NCBI GenBank assembly: GCA_014905825.1
Contig: JACGCN010000008.1
Location: forward strand, 1,736,001-1,800,000
Direction of reading: 5' to 3'
DNA length: 64,000 nucleotides
Origin: Lyophyllum atratum
Lineage: Eukaryota > Basidiomycota > Agaricomycetes > Agaricales > Lyophyllaceae
Numbering within the stretch: position 1 is the stretch's first letter; every line of letters starts with the position of its first letter. Shown here one piece after another: positions 12,212 to 24,366 of the stretch. The position numbers and the translations under genes were made by a program. Under the pieces are notes generated by a model that had not been told where the DNA came from, did not search any database, and worked only from the letters and a program-made list of their open reading frames with translations.

Positions 12212-12574
12212 TGTTAGAATCCTATACCGTAGGATAATAGACAGTTAATATGTCTAAGTGATAAGAGAGAAGATAGACCTCAGTCTCTTGTATAATTGAC
12301 TATATTGATCAGCGTACCTAAGTGATAAGAGAGAAGATAGACTAAGGTACGTCAGTAATGATAAATATGGTAAGTAAGTAAGTGGCTCACCCTCAGTCTC
12401 TTGTATAATTGACTGAGGGTGTAACGACAAGTAGTTATAGGTATATATACTGTAAGTATGATAAAGGTCCTTTGTATGTGAGTGGCCGTTTGTCAAGTAT
12501 GAGATAAAGAAACCGGACCGTGATCTGATCGGCCCTCGACACAAAGCGTCTCGGTGCCGGATCAAATCCTAACA
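12212..12574 (-). repeat. 5' LTR of copia copy 1
   Basis: 363-bp terminal repeat matching 7012-7374 at all but two positions. On the minus strand it is followed directly by the primer-binding site. Confidence 0.97.
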
Positions 12575-15500
12575 ATCAATGCCATGCCAGCCAGGTGTTT
12601 GGGGACCTAATCTATGTATGAGGTGATGTTCTAAAGTGTACCGGATCATACTCACCAGAATATCCTGGACATTCGACAAATACTACTGCAGGAAGGTGGT
12701 GCTGCTTTGGGTTTGATTGAGGATGATACCATATCTTTTTGACCACACCCTGGCATCCGTTGACTAGTCCTGAACACCTATTAGAAATTGGCAGATGGAA
12801 GAGAAAGCAGACTAAGTACCTTTGGAAGTCCAGAGATTACGAGTGATCATCACTCGTGCACCTTCAGCCAGCAGAATCATAGGCTCTAATCCATCAGCAT
12901 CTTCCTCTGAAGCCTTTTTTGCAGCACTATTGTTGTGTTTGGCCTCGCATCGAATCACGGGCTTTCCAATTCCAGCTAAGCGATGCTTATTGCACTCTTG
13001 GACTGCGGCTCGAGTTGGTAGCAGATGTAAGACTTCATTGAATCGAGTATGATCCTCAGGAGTGAGACGATCCCAGAATCGGGTAGACAAGAGGTCATAG
13101 TCCTCCTGAGTTGTTGAGTAAGTGCGGAGTCGAAGTAGTGCATCTCGAAACCTAATCTGCTCAGGATCCTCTCCTTCTTGGCGGAAAATACGACTGAGAG
13201 TAATGGACTGTTGAAAGGATTCAAAGACTCGGCGCCCTTCTGAGGCAAGGCCTGACCGACGTCCATCAGAAGTCTTGGTTGAATAGAGAGGAGTATCGCC
13301 AATTGGTGGAAGCTGGGCAAAGTCTCCAAAGAATATAGCAGGAAGCCCACCCAATGCATCATCAGATGCAGCTGGAATGACTTGTCGTAAACGCCTGTCT
13401 GCCCGACCCATTTGAGCACGTCCCACCATGGATTTCTCATCCAGGATAAGAAGTCTAACACCCCTCCATCGAGTTTGTAGTCGCTGCAGTGAAGAGTCTT
13501 TCAACTGCTGGAATTCTTGTTTCTCCTTCACTGGAATGGATAAGCCAAAGTTTATAGTCCAGCCTCGAATTCCAAAGGCAGAGATTCCGGTTGGTGCGAG
13601 TCGAACAACTGGATCCCTTGCTTGTGGCTGATCCGCAAACATTTCCCGAAGTGCAGTGGATATAGCCCATATCAGAAATGACTTTCCAGTTCCAGCAGTT
13701 CCGTCAACATTGATGCGCAGAGGTGGTGGTTTAGGATCTCCATCATTTGCGCACAACTTCTTGAAGTAGGCCATGACCTGAAGGAAGACAAGTCTTTGCT
13801 CTGCTTTGAGATTGGCATAGTCCACCTCTGGAAGAATCTGAACATCATCATTGGGGGATTCCTTGACTTGATTCTCTAGCCACTTGGACGCTTCCTTGAT
13901 GATTTCGCCAGATGGAGCACCCGCATGCCAGTCGTACTCGATGTCCATATCTCGTAAGCCCAAGTTTCCCAAGTTAGACTCTACAACTTGGTTTGGAGCC
14001 CGAGCCGCCTCTCTCATCCAGTCAGCGCGATAATCCTCCTCAACATCTCCAGGGACAGATTCAGAATCTGACTCTTCTTCATCAACCTCGTCAGATATGA
14101 GGGGGAGTGTGTCGTCCGAGTGCACATGGTTTTCGTCTAAGCAGTGGTCATGATAAGCGTCTTTCCAAGTAAGACAACCTTGAAGAAGCTCCTCAGGTTC
14201 CTTGAAGGGGTGATTAAGAATCATGCGTGCATAGCAGTATTTCTCGTAAGAGTCCTCGTCGTCCTTGTTTGGGCGGTAGCGTGGCCAGACATTGACAATG
14301 TATGGTTGGGCACCACGTGAACCACGTTTGTAAACAGTGTTTCCTCTCCAGTCCCAATTAGCACCAAAATCCAGGATAGTGATGTTGGCAGCAGGGTGTG
14401 GGTTATGTGGATTGGTAGGAGTTGGAGCAACCATAGGACGCCTTTTGTATCGTTCCAGAAGTCCTACTCGTGCCGTACGTGAATTTTCAAAGTCGACCAC
14501 TTCACTGGCATCCGGAGAAACGCAAAGGGAACGAATTTGTCGAGAGGAGTGAATGAGTTTACAACCCAAAAGTATATGGCATGTTTCTTGGCCTGAAATG
14601 TCACGTTCAGCGACAAAGGAGGAGAGCATCTTCTGGTATGCAATTCCAGCAGGATCTGTATCCTGTAGCCGAGAAATTGCAGTTTGAAGTGATTTGTCAT
14701 GTGAGGATGATGTAGATTCGCCTTTACTGGCATACTTTGCAACATATGCAATGACAGCTTCGCGGTTGATGACTGGGCGGAAATCAATATTGGCCCTCCA
14801 ACCCAAGATAAATCCAGCATTGTAAGAGTTCAGAAGGGGATCGTTTCGGCGAGTGTGGAGTTCAGCAAAATCCCGAGTAGCCTCCTTTGCAAATGCAGAG
14901 TCCTCCCTACATTCCTTTGGAAAGCCAAAACGACAAAAGGTTTCATCTGACTCTTTTTTCCGTCTTTCACAATAACCGGGAGTACAGTGAGTGTGTCGTT
15001 GCAAGCGATTGAGCATTTCTGCAAGTTCCAATTTGGTATCCTCAAGTGTAGTGAAAAGCCGTGCGGATGGGTGAATTGCTGCAGGAGGACATGTCGTATC
15101 AGGATGCCAAGTGGATACATGCTGGTCCCAGAAGTTGATGAAATTCTGCAAGTCCACCGGATTGGAAGTATCGAGAGTCTCTATCTGAGGTGCATCCTCC
15201 AACCAAAGAAATCCATGAATGTGACTGCTTCCACGATGCTGCCACTCGTATCTCCACCAGTAGTCCTTGACTTTGAACTTTGGTTTGACGTAATATTCAA
15301 AGAATATCTGCCACCGCTTCTGGAAGTAGTATCCAGCAATAGCCGGATTCTCGTTGAGATCCTTCATGCGTGTCCGATAAGCAGCCGCATCTTCTCCCTG
15401 CTCGGGATCATAGTTGGGCATGTGCTGGTGCATGTCTGGCCACTGGATATCAGCTGATGAAGCAGTGAAGAAGACGTGAGGAGATTTGCATTCTGGGGAT

Positions 15501-17850
15501 CGTATTTGACCAATGAGCTCCTGCTGTGCCTTCTGCCAGAAAGGTTTAGATCCAGGTAGTTTGTCACCAGCACGAGAGACACGATTTGCAAGTCCTTGTG
15601 CATTGTCAGATTCAAGCATTTCACGTATATCCTCAACAGTGAGCTGGCGATCCTCCCTATGTGTAGTCAAGTACCATGATGATGCCTTTTTAGCTGCCAC
15701 GCGCATAACGGTATTCAGTGCCCAATATCGAAAGCGGGGATGGCGTGCAAAGTGGCCTCCATCGAGACGGATGAGATGTGCTGCCCATTCTTCCATTGTA
15801 ACATTAATATCCCGTGGCTGGGTAATATCTGCTTCACCAGTACAAAAGAGTGTCGGAAAGGCGTCTATCGCGATGGCACGACCTGAATGCTCGTTGATGG
15901 GGGTTCCACGAATCTCAGGCATTGTGAGAATAATTGGTTGGTCATCGTTTAATGCAGCTGCATTCAATTGCTCTAGTTCCGTAGATCTAGCCTGCACATT
16001 GGGCACAAATCCACGTGAGAAGACCGGTTCCTCATTATTCACAGGATCCTCTCCTCCCTCCCCTTCTGGAGGACCATTATCTTGAGCAGCTGGATCCTCC
16101 AAGTCTCGTTGCTCGATGCTCCGCAATTGACCATGAACAGAGTTATCCTCTGGTAGTTGAGCAAGTCTACCATAATCGACTTCAACAGATCCATCACGGA
16201 ATGTAGGGTGTGAAGTCTGCAGATAACGCAGCCATGCCTCAATATTCCGCCGGCGAACTCGGAAATCCTGATAGATGGCTTGATTTGTTTGCTCCTCTGT
16301 TCCCGAGCGTCGCAGAATGATGATATCGCACTCTTCAGGAAGCAAGGGGAGTCTGGCATGGAGGACTGCATTCTCTCGAGGAAAGTTGCATATATGACCA
16401 GTGTACTTGAATTGGCCACCACGCACTTGCCATAGCTGAATTAATGCGTGAACCGGAGAAATGAGCATCTCTTCCATCTGTGTAAGCTCAGGCAAGTGTG
16501 GTGGAGGCATTCCCGGAAACATCTTGTTCGCCGGTTTGAACTTGTCATCTTTTTTGCACTTTGTACAGACTCCCTGCATGACGTTGAGATCAAACCACTT
16601 CTCATGGCACTGATTACAACACTCCATCCTTATATCCATGAGTTTCTCCCGTACGATAGCAAGTAGTGCCTTGTCCTCTGCTGATACAGCAGGTTCAGAA
16701 AGTGGGTCAATGTTATGGAGAGGAGGAGGAGGTGGTGGTGGAGGAGGTGGTGGAGGAGGTGGAGATGGAGGTGGAGGTGGAGGCTGAGGAGGCTGAGGAG
16801 GTGGAGGTGAAGGCTGAGGAGGCTGAGGATTGTCTAGATTGTCGAGTTCGTGTTGAATTTGTGCAGCAGCAGCTTCTGCTCTCCGACGACGAGCAGCAGC
16901 ATTGTCTCTCGTTCTACAACGTGCACATTGCATTTGTAGACCAAATACATCCAAAGAGACCCAATGACTAGATTTGGTGCACCACAAAAGGCGAGAGTTA
17001 AGCGGATGAACATCTCTGCCTCGAGTACCACGATGCTCTCTAACGCGGAAGCGACTACGAGAAACAATCTGTGCAGGTATGTGATTGTTGAGGTTTGGAA
17101 CAGGAAATGGCTGGGGTGCAGGAGGAGGCATTGGAGGGGGAATAGAACCAAAAACATCAGAAAAAGCGGCCTGGGCAGGGTCTGGGACTTGTGCGAATTG
17201 GAATAATCGTTGAGGACGTAATTCAAGCATTTCATCATCAGATTGGTCTTGCATATCAACATCTTGGGACATCAAATGTCGTACGCCAACAGATGGAGGA
17301 GTAGCCAGAATAGTGATACGAGTTCGTTTACGTTGAACTTCACGTGATGTGGGAGTTACAGGTGTGCGCTGGCAATTCTGACGACGACCAGTGCTTCTAG
17401 GAGTGAGGGCGGCTTCAAAGTGAAATTACTAACTATTTACAATTAGAAATGTTGAAAGAGACTTACGACCACCACCTTTAGTACGCGGAAAAGGAAATGC
17501 AGCAGCAGGCGATGTATCGGGAGACGGAGCAGGAGGGGTAGATATATGGGTGACGTTCAAAATTTGTGATAGTGTGAGGGAATCAGCAGCAGGTGTTAAC
17601 TGGATTCTAGACGGTCCAGCCCCAGCAGGCTGAGGCGGCATGACTAAATCAGGAACTGAAAAGGCATCAGTTCTATTCATGATATTTGGCAGATGTGAAC
17701 GTACGTGAAGGGGAGAAATCATCTGGCGCATGATCTAGGGAGGAATTTGGTACTACAGGAGAGGGTCCTAAAATTCTTATATCAACTAACCGGGTTTCTA
17801 AATATACAGAGTAGACATACCGGGGATTGGTACTTCGCGTCTTTTTCCGC

Positions 17851-17939
17851 GTCTCTTTGCCTGGGCTGCGACGTTTTCTGCACGTCTCTTTGCCTGGGCT
17901 GCGACGTCTTCTGCACGTCTCTTTGCCTGGGCTGCGACC
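17851..17939 (-). repeat. 33-bp tandem repeat in Helitron exon 1
   Basis: Two full copies and a third near-full copy of a 33-bp unit start at 17851, 17884 and 17917. On the minus strand they encode the 11-residue unit VAAQAKRRAED/N three times. The units are nearly identical, implying recent expansion. The product is strongly basic and could serve as a nuclear localisation or DNA-binding segment (inference). Confidence 0.85.
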
Positions 17940-17992
17940 TTTCGCAATTTCTTCGCAGCAGACAAAAGCGGATTATCAGATCCGCCAGGCAT

Positions 17993-19239
17993 AGTCCAGA
18001 GAAAGCCAGAGAGCCACAGATAAGCCTAAACAGGTGTTGAACCCGTGTCCCCTGCTATTCAACCAAAGAGTCACCAAATTTCAACACGCCGCAAGACAAT
18101 GTTCAGGGGAAATTAATCCAAAGCTTATAGCAACTCCTGATACACCCCTTTTCTGCTAGGCAGGTGGAAGTGTCAAGGGAGGCAGTAAAAGGTACTGAAA
18201 GCTCCTGACACCGTTGAGTGAGAGAGGTCCTGGAGCCTCAGCAAACTGGGACTGAGAGGTTGGACTTCACTAAATGCCAATGGACAAGAAGTCACAATTG
18301 GCAACCTCTTAGTGCGCTATATAGTTGATTTCAGGGTCCTCAAAAGCAGAAATGTGCCGAGCAGTCTCAGAAGCAGTAGCAAGCCCAAATGTAGCCAAGA
18401 GTCACCGAGAAAACGGCGCGCGACGTTTTTGACAGATCGCGTTGATGCGTGGACACGCGTTAAGGTTCATCTCAGATTCAAACGCCGCCGGCGAGCACCG
18501 CAATGGCGCTCGATAGGTTGCGGCTTGCGCTGCGCGCTGCGCTGAAATTCTCACGGGGTCCTCAAAAGACAAACAGGAACAAAACCAGCGACGCTTACCA
18601 ATCATCTGCATTTTGGGTCGGTAGCAAGATATAGGGGAGCAAGCTCCCCAATGAACATGAACTCTGGTCGACCGCTACGGATATATCTGGACATACGGCT
18701 CCAAGGGACCACCACTGAGGTGGAAATGCATATCGTTTCAAAAGGATCAGGTTCGACCGTACGGCAACACGGCGACTCATTGTACACCAATGATCGGGGA
18801 CTGACGGAGGCTGCCAGCGGAGACGTGATACATCTATCTTTCCTGGCTACATGACACGAGGCAGCCTCAAGTTGGAGGTCGGTCACCAACGTCTTTACGC
18901 AACGGATATCCATACCGATGAGATCGTGCAGATTATCGATTTTCTTCAACGCGAAGTTGAACTTCTTCGACTTCAATCGCGAGCGCTCTTGATAATAACC
19001 TCGTAACAGGGTCTAATCAGCATGCCATCATCTGTTGGGATGAATCAACGCCCCGTTGTTGACGGTCGTAACTCGCTAAGGTACAGTAACGACAGTTCCG
19101 GCGCCAACGATAAATGATGCTCGCCCTCGTTTCAAAGGACTTTCCGAAAGAGGAGTAGACACATCTTCTGGCGCCACTCATACCCTTCCCTGCACCGTTG
19201 ACCATTCCATTTGTCGCGGCTTACGTACGCGGTTCGCTC
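17993..19239. other. Region upstream of the Helitron gene, no supported gene
   Basis: About 1.2 kb that should contain the Helitron 5' end and the PLAC8 promoter. A 67-codon plus-strand frame at 18651-18854 and overlapping minus-strand frames show no domain I recognise. The phrase GGTCCTCAAAAG recurs at about 18333 and 18556; its meaning is unclear. Confidence 0.35.
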
Positions 19240-19246
19240 TATATAA
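19240..19246 (+). promoter_or_regulatory. TATA box of the PLAC8 gene
   Basis: TATATAA about 65-70 bp upstream of the PLAC8 start codon, followed by a pyrimidine-rich leader typical of strongly expressed fungal genes. Confidence 0.55.
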
Positions 19247-19310
19247 CCTGTCTGTCCCGCAAAAATCCTTCAGAACCCTTTTCCTCTCCCCAAACTTCTC
19301 TACTCTCGAC

Positions 19311-19918
19311 ATGGCTGCCCCTTACGTCCAACAACAACCCATGGCCAACCCGGGAATGATGGCAACGGGGGGGAACAGGAACGTGAAGAACCTTCCCATG
19401 GAGAAGGATGGGAGAGAATGGAGCAATGGTCTCTTCGATTGCTGCAATGACGGCACCACCTGTATGTCTTTTGTATCTGAATCCACCATCTGCTGCCAAT
19501 TGACACCCCTCCAGGCCTTATTTCTTGGTGCTTCCCCTGCGTCGTGTACGGCCAGAACAAGAAGCGGCTGGAGCATCTGCAGAGTAACGGCACTCCCGAT
19601 CCCGAGCAGGGAGGATGCATGTCCAGCGACTGTTTCCTGCACGGTTGCATTACCACCTTTTGCGGATGTGGTTTCCTTTTGCAGGTAAGATCCGTCCTCA
19701 TGTTCTTGTCAACGTTTCAGCCTCTCATCTCCTTTCTCGTACAGATGGGGACTCGTGGTACCATGCGCAACCGCTATGACATCAAGGGTGGTTCTTGCGG
19801 CGATTGCTGTACCTCTTTGTGTTGTATGCCTTGCGCGTTGACCCAAGAGGCACAGGAGCTTGCACTCGAGGAACAGAGCTTCGGCGGTGTCCCGATGAAT
19901 GTCCATCAAAAAGCCTGA
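19311..19918 (+). CDS. PLAC8 family cysteine-rich protein
   Basis: Small membrane-associated cysteine-rich protein of the PLAC8 (DUF614) family; members affect cell size, metal tolerance or calcium flux in plants and fungi, but the role of this one is unknown. Exons 19311-19461, 19515-19684 and 19745-19918 give 164 residues; introns are 53 and 60 nt. The family pattern is clear: WSNGLFDCCNDGTTCL, SWCFPCVVYGQNKKRL, a Cys-rich hydrophobic middle (CFLHGCITTFCGCGFLL), then GTRGTMRNRYDI and CCMPCALTQEAQEL. The two CxxxxxCPC-like hydrophobic blocks are the usual membrane-inserted segments. The start has a good context (gacATGGC) and a TATA box upstream. Pro/Met/Gln-rich N terminus of about 30 residues. 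Confidence 0.88.
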
Positions 19919-21672
19919 GCATCGTCCTAGTGTCGAAAGCGGATCCATTACTTCTATGCCATGCGGACGACCATTTACGACTTATTTACGAACTTCCTGG
20001 AACTATAGAGCTCTTTGTATTTTCGATATCGTCGCGTGTATACCCTTCAAATCTTCTTCTAATCACTCTGCCGCCGTTGACATTCAACTATTAGTGAGGC
20101 ACATGTTCTCAGCCGCTTGGAACTGGTGAGCGCTAGCTAGACTTCAATGAACCCTTTACCATAGGACGACCCTGGCCGACTTCATCGAACGCAAACCCTA
20201 TGTGACAGCTGACCGCCAAGGTTCTCGACCAAACACGAAGTTGACTGTTGCAGACCTCTTGATGCCTCACGCTGATGATACCGCTAGCCAGTCTTCCCCC
20301 TCAGAACATGCACACCATTTGCATTGGGTCTGACAGTGAAGAGCGTTGTCAAATTTGTCCGCTGTCAGGCAGGCCCGAGTGATTGGTATAAAAACGTCGT
20401 CTCGTGCACATTGTCAACCTAAACTTGCCCTAACCCTTACTCCACGTCGGCTGCCGCCCTTCCGTTGCGAGCGGCGGAGGACGACGGACATCCCAACAAA
20501 AACTGTCGCCCTGCATGGTGCACCTATTCCATTAGTATGTATCGCCAGGTAGCCTCACGATAGCAGACTAGCGCGGTTATTGCTGCCATCCCAGCGTTTC
20601 CGATTGTTGTAATTGTTGCTTCAGCGGTTCATATGATCTTAATCGAAACGGTGGAATACGACGCGGCAGCCTCTTCTGCCGCAGCCATATCAGGAGAAGG
20701 ATTAGAGGCAAACATTAGATGCCGAGCTATTTCAGGTCCTCGAGAAGCCCAGTTTGGTGTCTAGCACGCAGGAGATAACCGTGTCCCGCATGTTGGGAGC
20801 TTGGGGGCGCCTCAAGTATCAGGGATCATCAAGACTGCTGTTATGATTCAAGCGAACAGAAGCAAGATCACAGCGCCTATGCTGATATGCATCGCGATAT
20901 AGCATAGGAAACAGATATGTGATGTCCACCGTCCGGGCCCGCCCTTTTGATCATATTTTGACGATGGTCGAGTAATCTTCAACGAACACTGCGGGCTGAG
21001 TAGTCAATGCAACCGATCAGGACATAATTACTTATTCTGAGGAGACGAATGCTCACATTAATATTTGAAATGAAGGACTAGTACGCAATCCATAAACCTC
21101 TGAGGCGGGAAAGTCGCTTCATGTCAGGTGAAGAATCCGGTCGGGAAGGTGCTTTGCGGCGAGCTATTGTGCAGGCCTTCGTCGTTCGAGGTGGGGGCGC
21201 AGTACGCAGGTTTCGGAAGGTCGTAGACGCCCAGATGTTCAAGAATGAGGTGCTTTGCGCTCATATCTATGAACGAGCAAAAAGGGAGCCTCATGCCTTC
21301 GCCGTATCGTACTTACAAGAAACACAGACGTTCCACTGAATGTGGTCGACCACGCCTGATAGTTATAAGTCGAGCATGAGCAGAAAAGTCAATTCGACCG
21401 ATCCACACTTCAAAGATCAAGATGAGTGTTCCATGGGCCACTGACATCGGGGCTCCAGCATCGTTCCTCCTAATCCCGTAAGCCTGACGACATTGAGGAG
21501 TCTGCTTCTAGCGTGTTCACCTTCTCTGCTGCCACGAAAGCGAACGGAGGTTCCACGCCTCGGCCATCGACCTACATAACACGTTCCCTGTTTTTTTTTT
21601 TGAGAACGGGCGGAAGCATCCCAGCACCCGGAGTCGAAGAAAATTCGAAAAAGACATATGCGTCATATTTAT
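19919..21672. other. Intergenic region, nothing recognised
   Basis: About 1.75 kb. The open frames (20346-20552, 21121-21339 on +) are short, lack neighbours that splice to them and show no known domain. No terminal repeats were seen. Confidence 0.4.
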
Positions 21673-21767
21673 TGACAACTGTGAGATTCGAACTCACGCC
21701 CCGAAAGACCAGATAAGGTTCGTAAGAATCCTGATTCTGGCGCCTTAGACCGCTCGGCCAAGTTGCC
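21673..21767 (-). tRNA. tRNA-Leu (anticodon CAG), with intron
   Basis: Reads on the minus strand from 21767. The acceptor stem GGCAACT pairs with AGTTGTC, with discriminator A at 21673. Box A is TGGCCGAGCGG. The anticodon stem CCAGA/TCTGG encloses loop ATCAGG plus A with T33 in place and anticodon CAG. About 15 nt (ATTCTTACGAACCTT) is inserted after position 37, the standard intron site. The long variable arm (CTTTCGGGGC) is class II, as expected for Leu, and box B is GAGTTCGAATCTC. A T5 run follows within about 30 nt downstream as a pol III terminator. It decodes CUG as leucine. Confidence 0.92.
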
Positions 21768-22114
21768 TTATAGTCGCTGATCCTGATATCCACAACATCC
21801 TGCCAGCCTGCAAGTTCCACCCACTCACCATCCCTCGAAGATCGTACACCCATCTGAGTCCTTGGACCTTGTCACGAATACTTACTATAGACATGAGGCA
21901 CGGGCACGACATGGAACCATGAAAGTCGCGAACTCAATAGCCCATGTAAGACCGCACCGCAATACCAGACGACGACCATGTCCCCAGGCCCAGATGCCCA
22001 AGCCCAAGTCCCAGAACGATAAATAACCGAAATAAAAAAAGAGAGAACAATTACAAGGAGCCCTAACTCTATAATCAAGCATAATAAACCCACCCCCTCC
22101 CCCCCCTCCCAAAC

Positions 22115-24176
22115 CTAATGCGTCGACTCCGTCGGACTAATCCCCTTCTCCTCCCTCTCCTCCCTCTCCTCCCTCTCCTTCTCCTCCCCCCTCCCCTGCC
22201 CCCTCCCAAAATTCTGGTGCTCCGGCTCCCTCCCCCCACCCACCGCGCCAACCGTGCCGACATCGACGGCATGCCCCAACTCCTGCTCAAGCCCCACATA
22301 ATCATACGCAAACTCGCCCATCTCCGCGTCGTCCACCCCGAGTATCTCTGTTTCTTCTGTGCCGCGGAGGGAGAGGCCGGGGATGAGGTGCATTGTCCAT
22401 AGGATGAGGGTCTGTGCACGAGTAAGGGTTAGGATTTGTACGGTTCGGGATTTGGACAGTTCGGGATTCGGACGATGAGAGGAAAGGGAAAGAAGGAAGG
22501 AAGAAAAGGAAGGAAGGAAGGGAAGGAACAAGGAAAGAAGGCGAAGGGAGAGAGGAAAGGACGTACAGTAACAACGAACGAATACCCCAACCCCGCCATC
22601 GAATCCGCCACCTGATACCCCAGCTGCACCCAATGATGGTCGAACCACCCCCCTTTTATAACTGTGAACCCGTCGAAAGAGGCTACGGAGGCTTGGGCGA
22701 AGAGGGCGGTCATGATGTTGCCTACGATGCCGCCTATTGCGTGGGATGCGAAGATCTGTGGAAGGGAGTGGGGGTGGTTAGCGTGGGTGTAAGAAGAAAG
22801 GGAGGGAACGCACGTCGAGAGCATCGTCGTACCCCGCGATGAACTTGAGCTGCGTGGCAAAGTTACATGCTGTACCCGCTACGAAGCCGAATGCCACCGC
22901 TGCAGCTGCGTATTTCACGATATGATTAGGAAAAGGAGGGAAGACGGGGTAAAAGAGGGACACGCACGAGCGCCGACGAAACCAGAGGCGGGGGTGATAG
23001 CGACCAGCCCTGAGATGGCACCCGAGCAAAAGCCCACCGCGCTCCATTTCCTCTCCAGTCTATAATCCTATTCCAAGCGTCAGCTCATCGAAAAAGAAGA
23101 CAGAAAGAGCCAAAAGGAGAGAGAAAGAGAGGCAGACTCACCCAAAGCATCCACGTCACCCCCCCCACACTAGCCGCCAAATTAGTCACCACACACGCCT
23201 GCGCCGCCCTCAAATTCGCCGACAACGCGCTCCCCCCATTAAACCCAAACCACCCAAACCACAACAACACCGTCCCCAGCACCACATACGTCACATTCTG
23301 CGGTCCATACGCCAGCCTCGGTGTGCCGTACCCCCTCCTTTTCCCGAGAAATATGGAGAGGGCGAGGGCGGCGGTGCCGGAGGAGATGTGCACGGGGGTG
23401 CCGCCGGCGAAGTCGAGGCCGCCCATGAGGAAGGACCAGCCGGTGGGGGACCAGGTCCAGCAGGCGATGGGGTCGTACACGAGGGTGGACCAGATGAAGA
23501 CGAAGAGGAGGAGGGGGCCGAGGCGGCCGCGCTCGGCGATGGCGCCGATGGCGATGGCGGGGCTGTGGGATTGGCATTGGGTTAGGTTAGGTTAGATGGG
23601 GGAGGGGGGAAGGGAGTTACGTGATGGCGGCGAACATGCATTGGTAGATGCAGAAGACGAGGGCGGGGATACGGGGGCTGCCGACTGAGGGCTCGGCGAG
23701 GACGCCCTTTAGGGCGAAGTATTCTGTTAAGGGGGGGGTTAGGAGATGACAAGGAGGGGAGGGAGGGTGTACAAACTCAGGTTCCCGATGAACTTGCTCC
23801 CCGTCTCGCTAAACGCCAGGGAGTACCCCCAGAAGAACCACTGCGATAGTTGCTTGGTCAGAGGGGGCTGTGTGGAGGGAAGGGAAGACGCACCTGGAAG
23901 GAGACGACCGCGACGGAGATCATACTTGTCCATATCATCGACAGCGCGTTTTTCCGGCGCAGGAGGCCGGAGTAGAAGAAGCCGAGGCCTGGGATCATGA
24001 GCCAGACCAGGGCGGTGGATGCCAGGACCCATGCGATGTCGCCGAGGTTGTAAATCACGGTGTCGCCCGCCGCGTCGACATAGCTCATGTCCCCCGCTGT
24101 ACCAACAAAACTTAGCCTTGAACACAAGAAGAAAGGGAGGGCACGGACAAGTAGGGGTGTAGTTGAAGCTGACCAT
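22115..24176 (-). CDS. Ammonium transporter (Amt/Mep family)
   Basis: Plasma-membrane ammonium permease. Nine exons: 24176-24149, 24096-23894, 23840-23777, 23723-23621, 23562-23142, 23067-22968, 22905-22814, 22755-22567 and 22411-22115, giving 498 residues with every junction in phase. Family blocks seen: GDIAWVLASTALVWLMIPGLGFFYSGL (first helices), CIYQCMFAAIT, WSPTGW, the signature LDFAGGTPVHISSG (pore, GGxxVH with one pore histidine), LLWFGWFGFNGGSA, GAISGLVAITPASGFVG, and FASHAIGGIVGNI with the second pore histidine. The C-terminal cytosolic tail is acidic then Glu/Arg-rich (GRGEEKEREEREE). The intron at 22412-22566 (155 nt) is longer than the rest and purine-repeat rich. GATA motifs upstream suggest nitrogen-repression control. 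Confidence 0.93.
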
Positions 24177-24293
24177 GTTGAGAGACGGGAGGGGTCGTTT
24201 TCGGCGGAGTCAGACCCGCGCGGCGATGTTTTATAGAGTGCCATGGGATATCCAGCCTTAAAGTTGAGATTGTGGCGCGTACCACACACTTGC

Positions 24294-24366
24294 GATAAGC
24301 GCTCGCTGACATATTTGTTCCCAGGCTCCTTTTATCGTCCAATCACAGCGGCGTGGAACGCTTATC
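24294..24366. promoter_or_regulatory. Cluster of GATA-factor motifs upstream of the ammonium transporter
   Basis: GATAAG at 24294-24299, TTATC at 24332-24336 and CTTATC at 24361-24366 lie 120-190 bp upstream of the ammonium transporter ATG. A CCAAT motif sits at 24339-24343. Fungal GATA activators (AreA/Nit2 type) bind HGATAR sites, often paired, in nitrogen-scavenging gene promoters. The motifs are short, so binding is inferred. Confidence 0.45.

Larger units (their letters stand above)
7012..12574 (-). mobile_element. Ty1/copia retrotransposon, copy 1 (5563 bp)
   Basis: Complete LTR element in minus orientation. Its LTRs are 7012-7374 (3') and 12212-12574 (5'), both 363 bp, starting TG and ending CA. 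It is flanked by the perfect 5-bp duplication ATCAA at 7007-7011 and 12575-12579. The LTRs differ at two visible positions (near 7029/12229 and 7230/12430). The primer-binding site on the minus strand is GGTTATGGGC (12211-12202). A purine-rich tract (GGTGAGGAGGAG) lies just inside the 3' LTR. Gag-pol is complete except for one internal stop. It sits in the last exon of the Helitron helicase gene. Confidence 0.97.
6629..17992 (-). pseudogene. Helitron Rep/helicase (RepHel) gene, split by a copia insertion
   Basis: Rolling-circle transposase: an HUH endonuclease fused to a PIF1-type 5'-3' helicase. Exons: 17992-17821, 17767-17705, 17655-17467, 17412-12820, 12769-12656, then 12606-12575 continuing at 7011-6629 beyond the copia element. 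Introns are 49-58 nt. The N terminus has three 11-residue Lys/Arg/Ala repeats, then Pro-rich stretches and Cys pairs (CNQCHEKWFDLN, CTKCKK). The HUH motif HIHGFLWL maps to about 15213-15222, the two catalytic tyrosines (YVAKYASKGE) to about 14731-14750, Walker A GTAGTGKS to 13681-13702, then LLILDEKSM and GDFAQLPP. The last exon ends with AITIHKSQGLTL and AISRVKNLKG. Removing the copia element and one ATCAA repeat gives an uninterrupted frame, so the gene looks intact before that insertion. The element termini were not found, so this is the coding extent only. Confidence 0.88.

Noticed and set aside
16666..16971. Plus-strand Glu/Val-rich frame
   Set aside because: Mirror of the Pro-rich stretch in the Helitron transposase; no independent support.
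18035..18095. tRNA-like text with GGGTTCAACAC and self-complementary GTGTTGAA ends
   Set aside because: Too short (about 55 nt), no acceptable D or anticodon arm; at most a relic.
22440..22560. GGAAGGAA-rich purine tract as a possible regulatory or triplex element
   Set aside because: It is inside an intron of the ammonium transporter and looks like a simple microsatellite expansion.
22118..23595. Several plus-strand open frames antisense to the ammonium transporter
   Set aside because: Low-complexity Pro/Arg/Gly shadows of GC-rich coding exons; the minus-strand exons splice in phase and carry family motifs.
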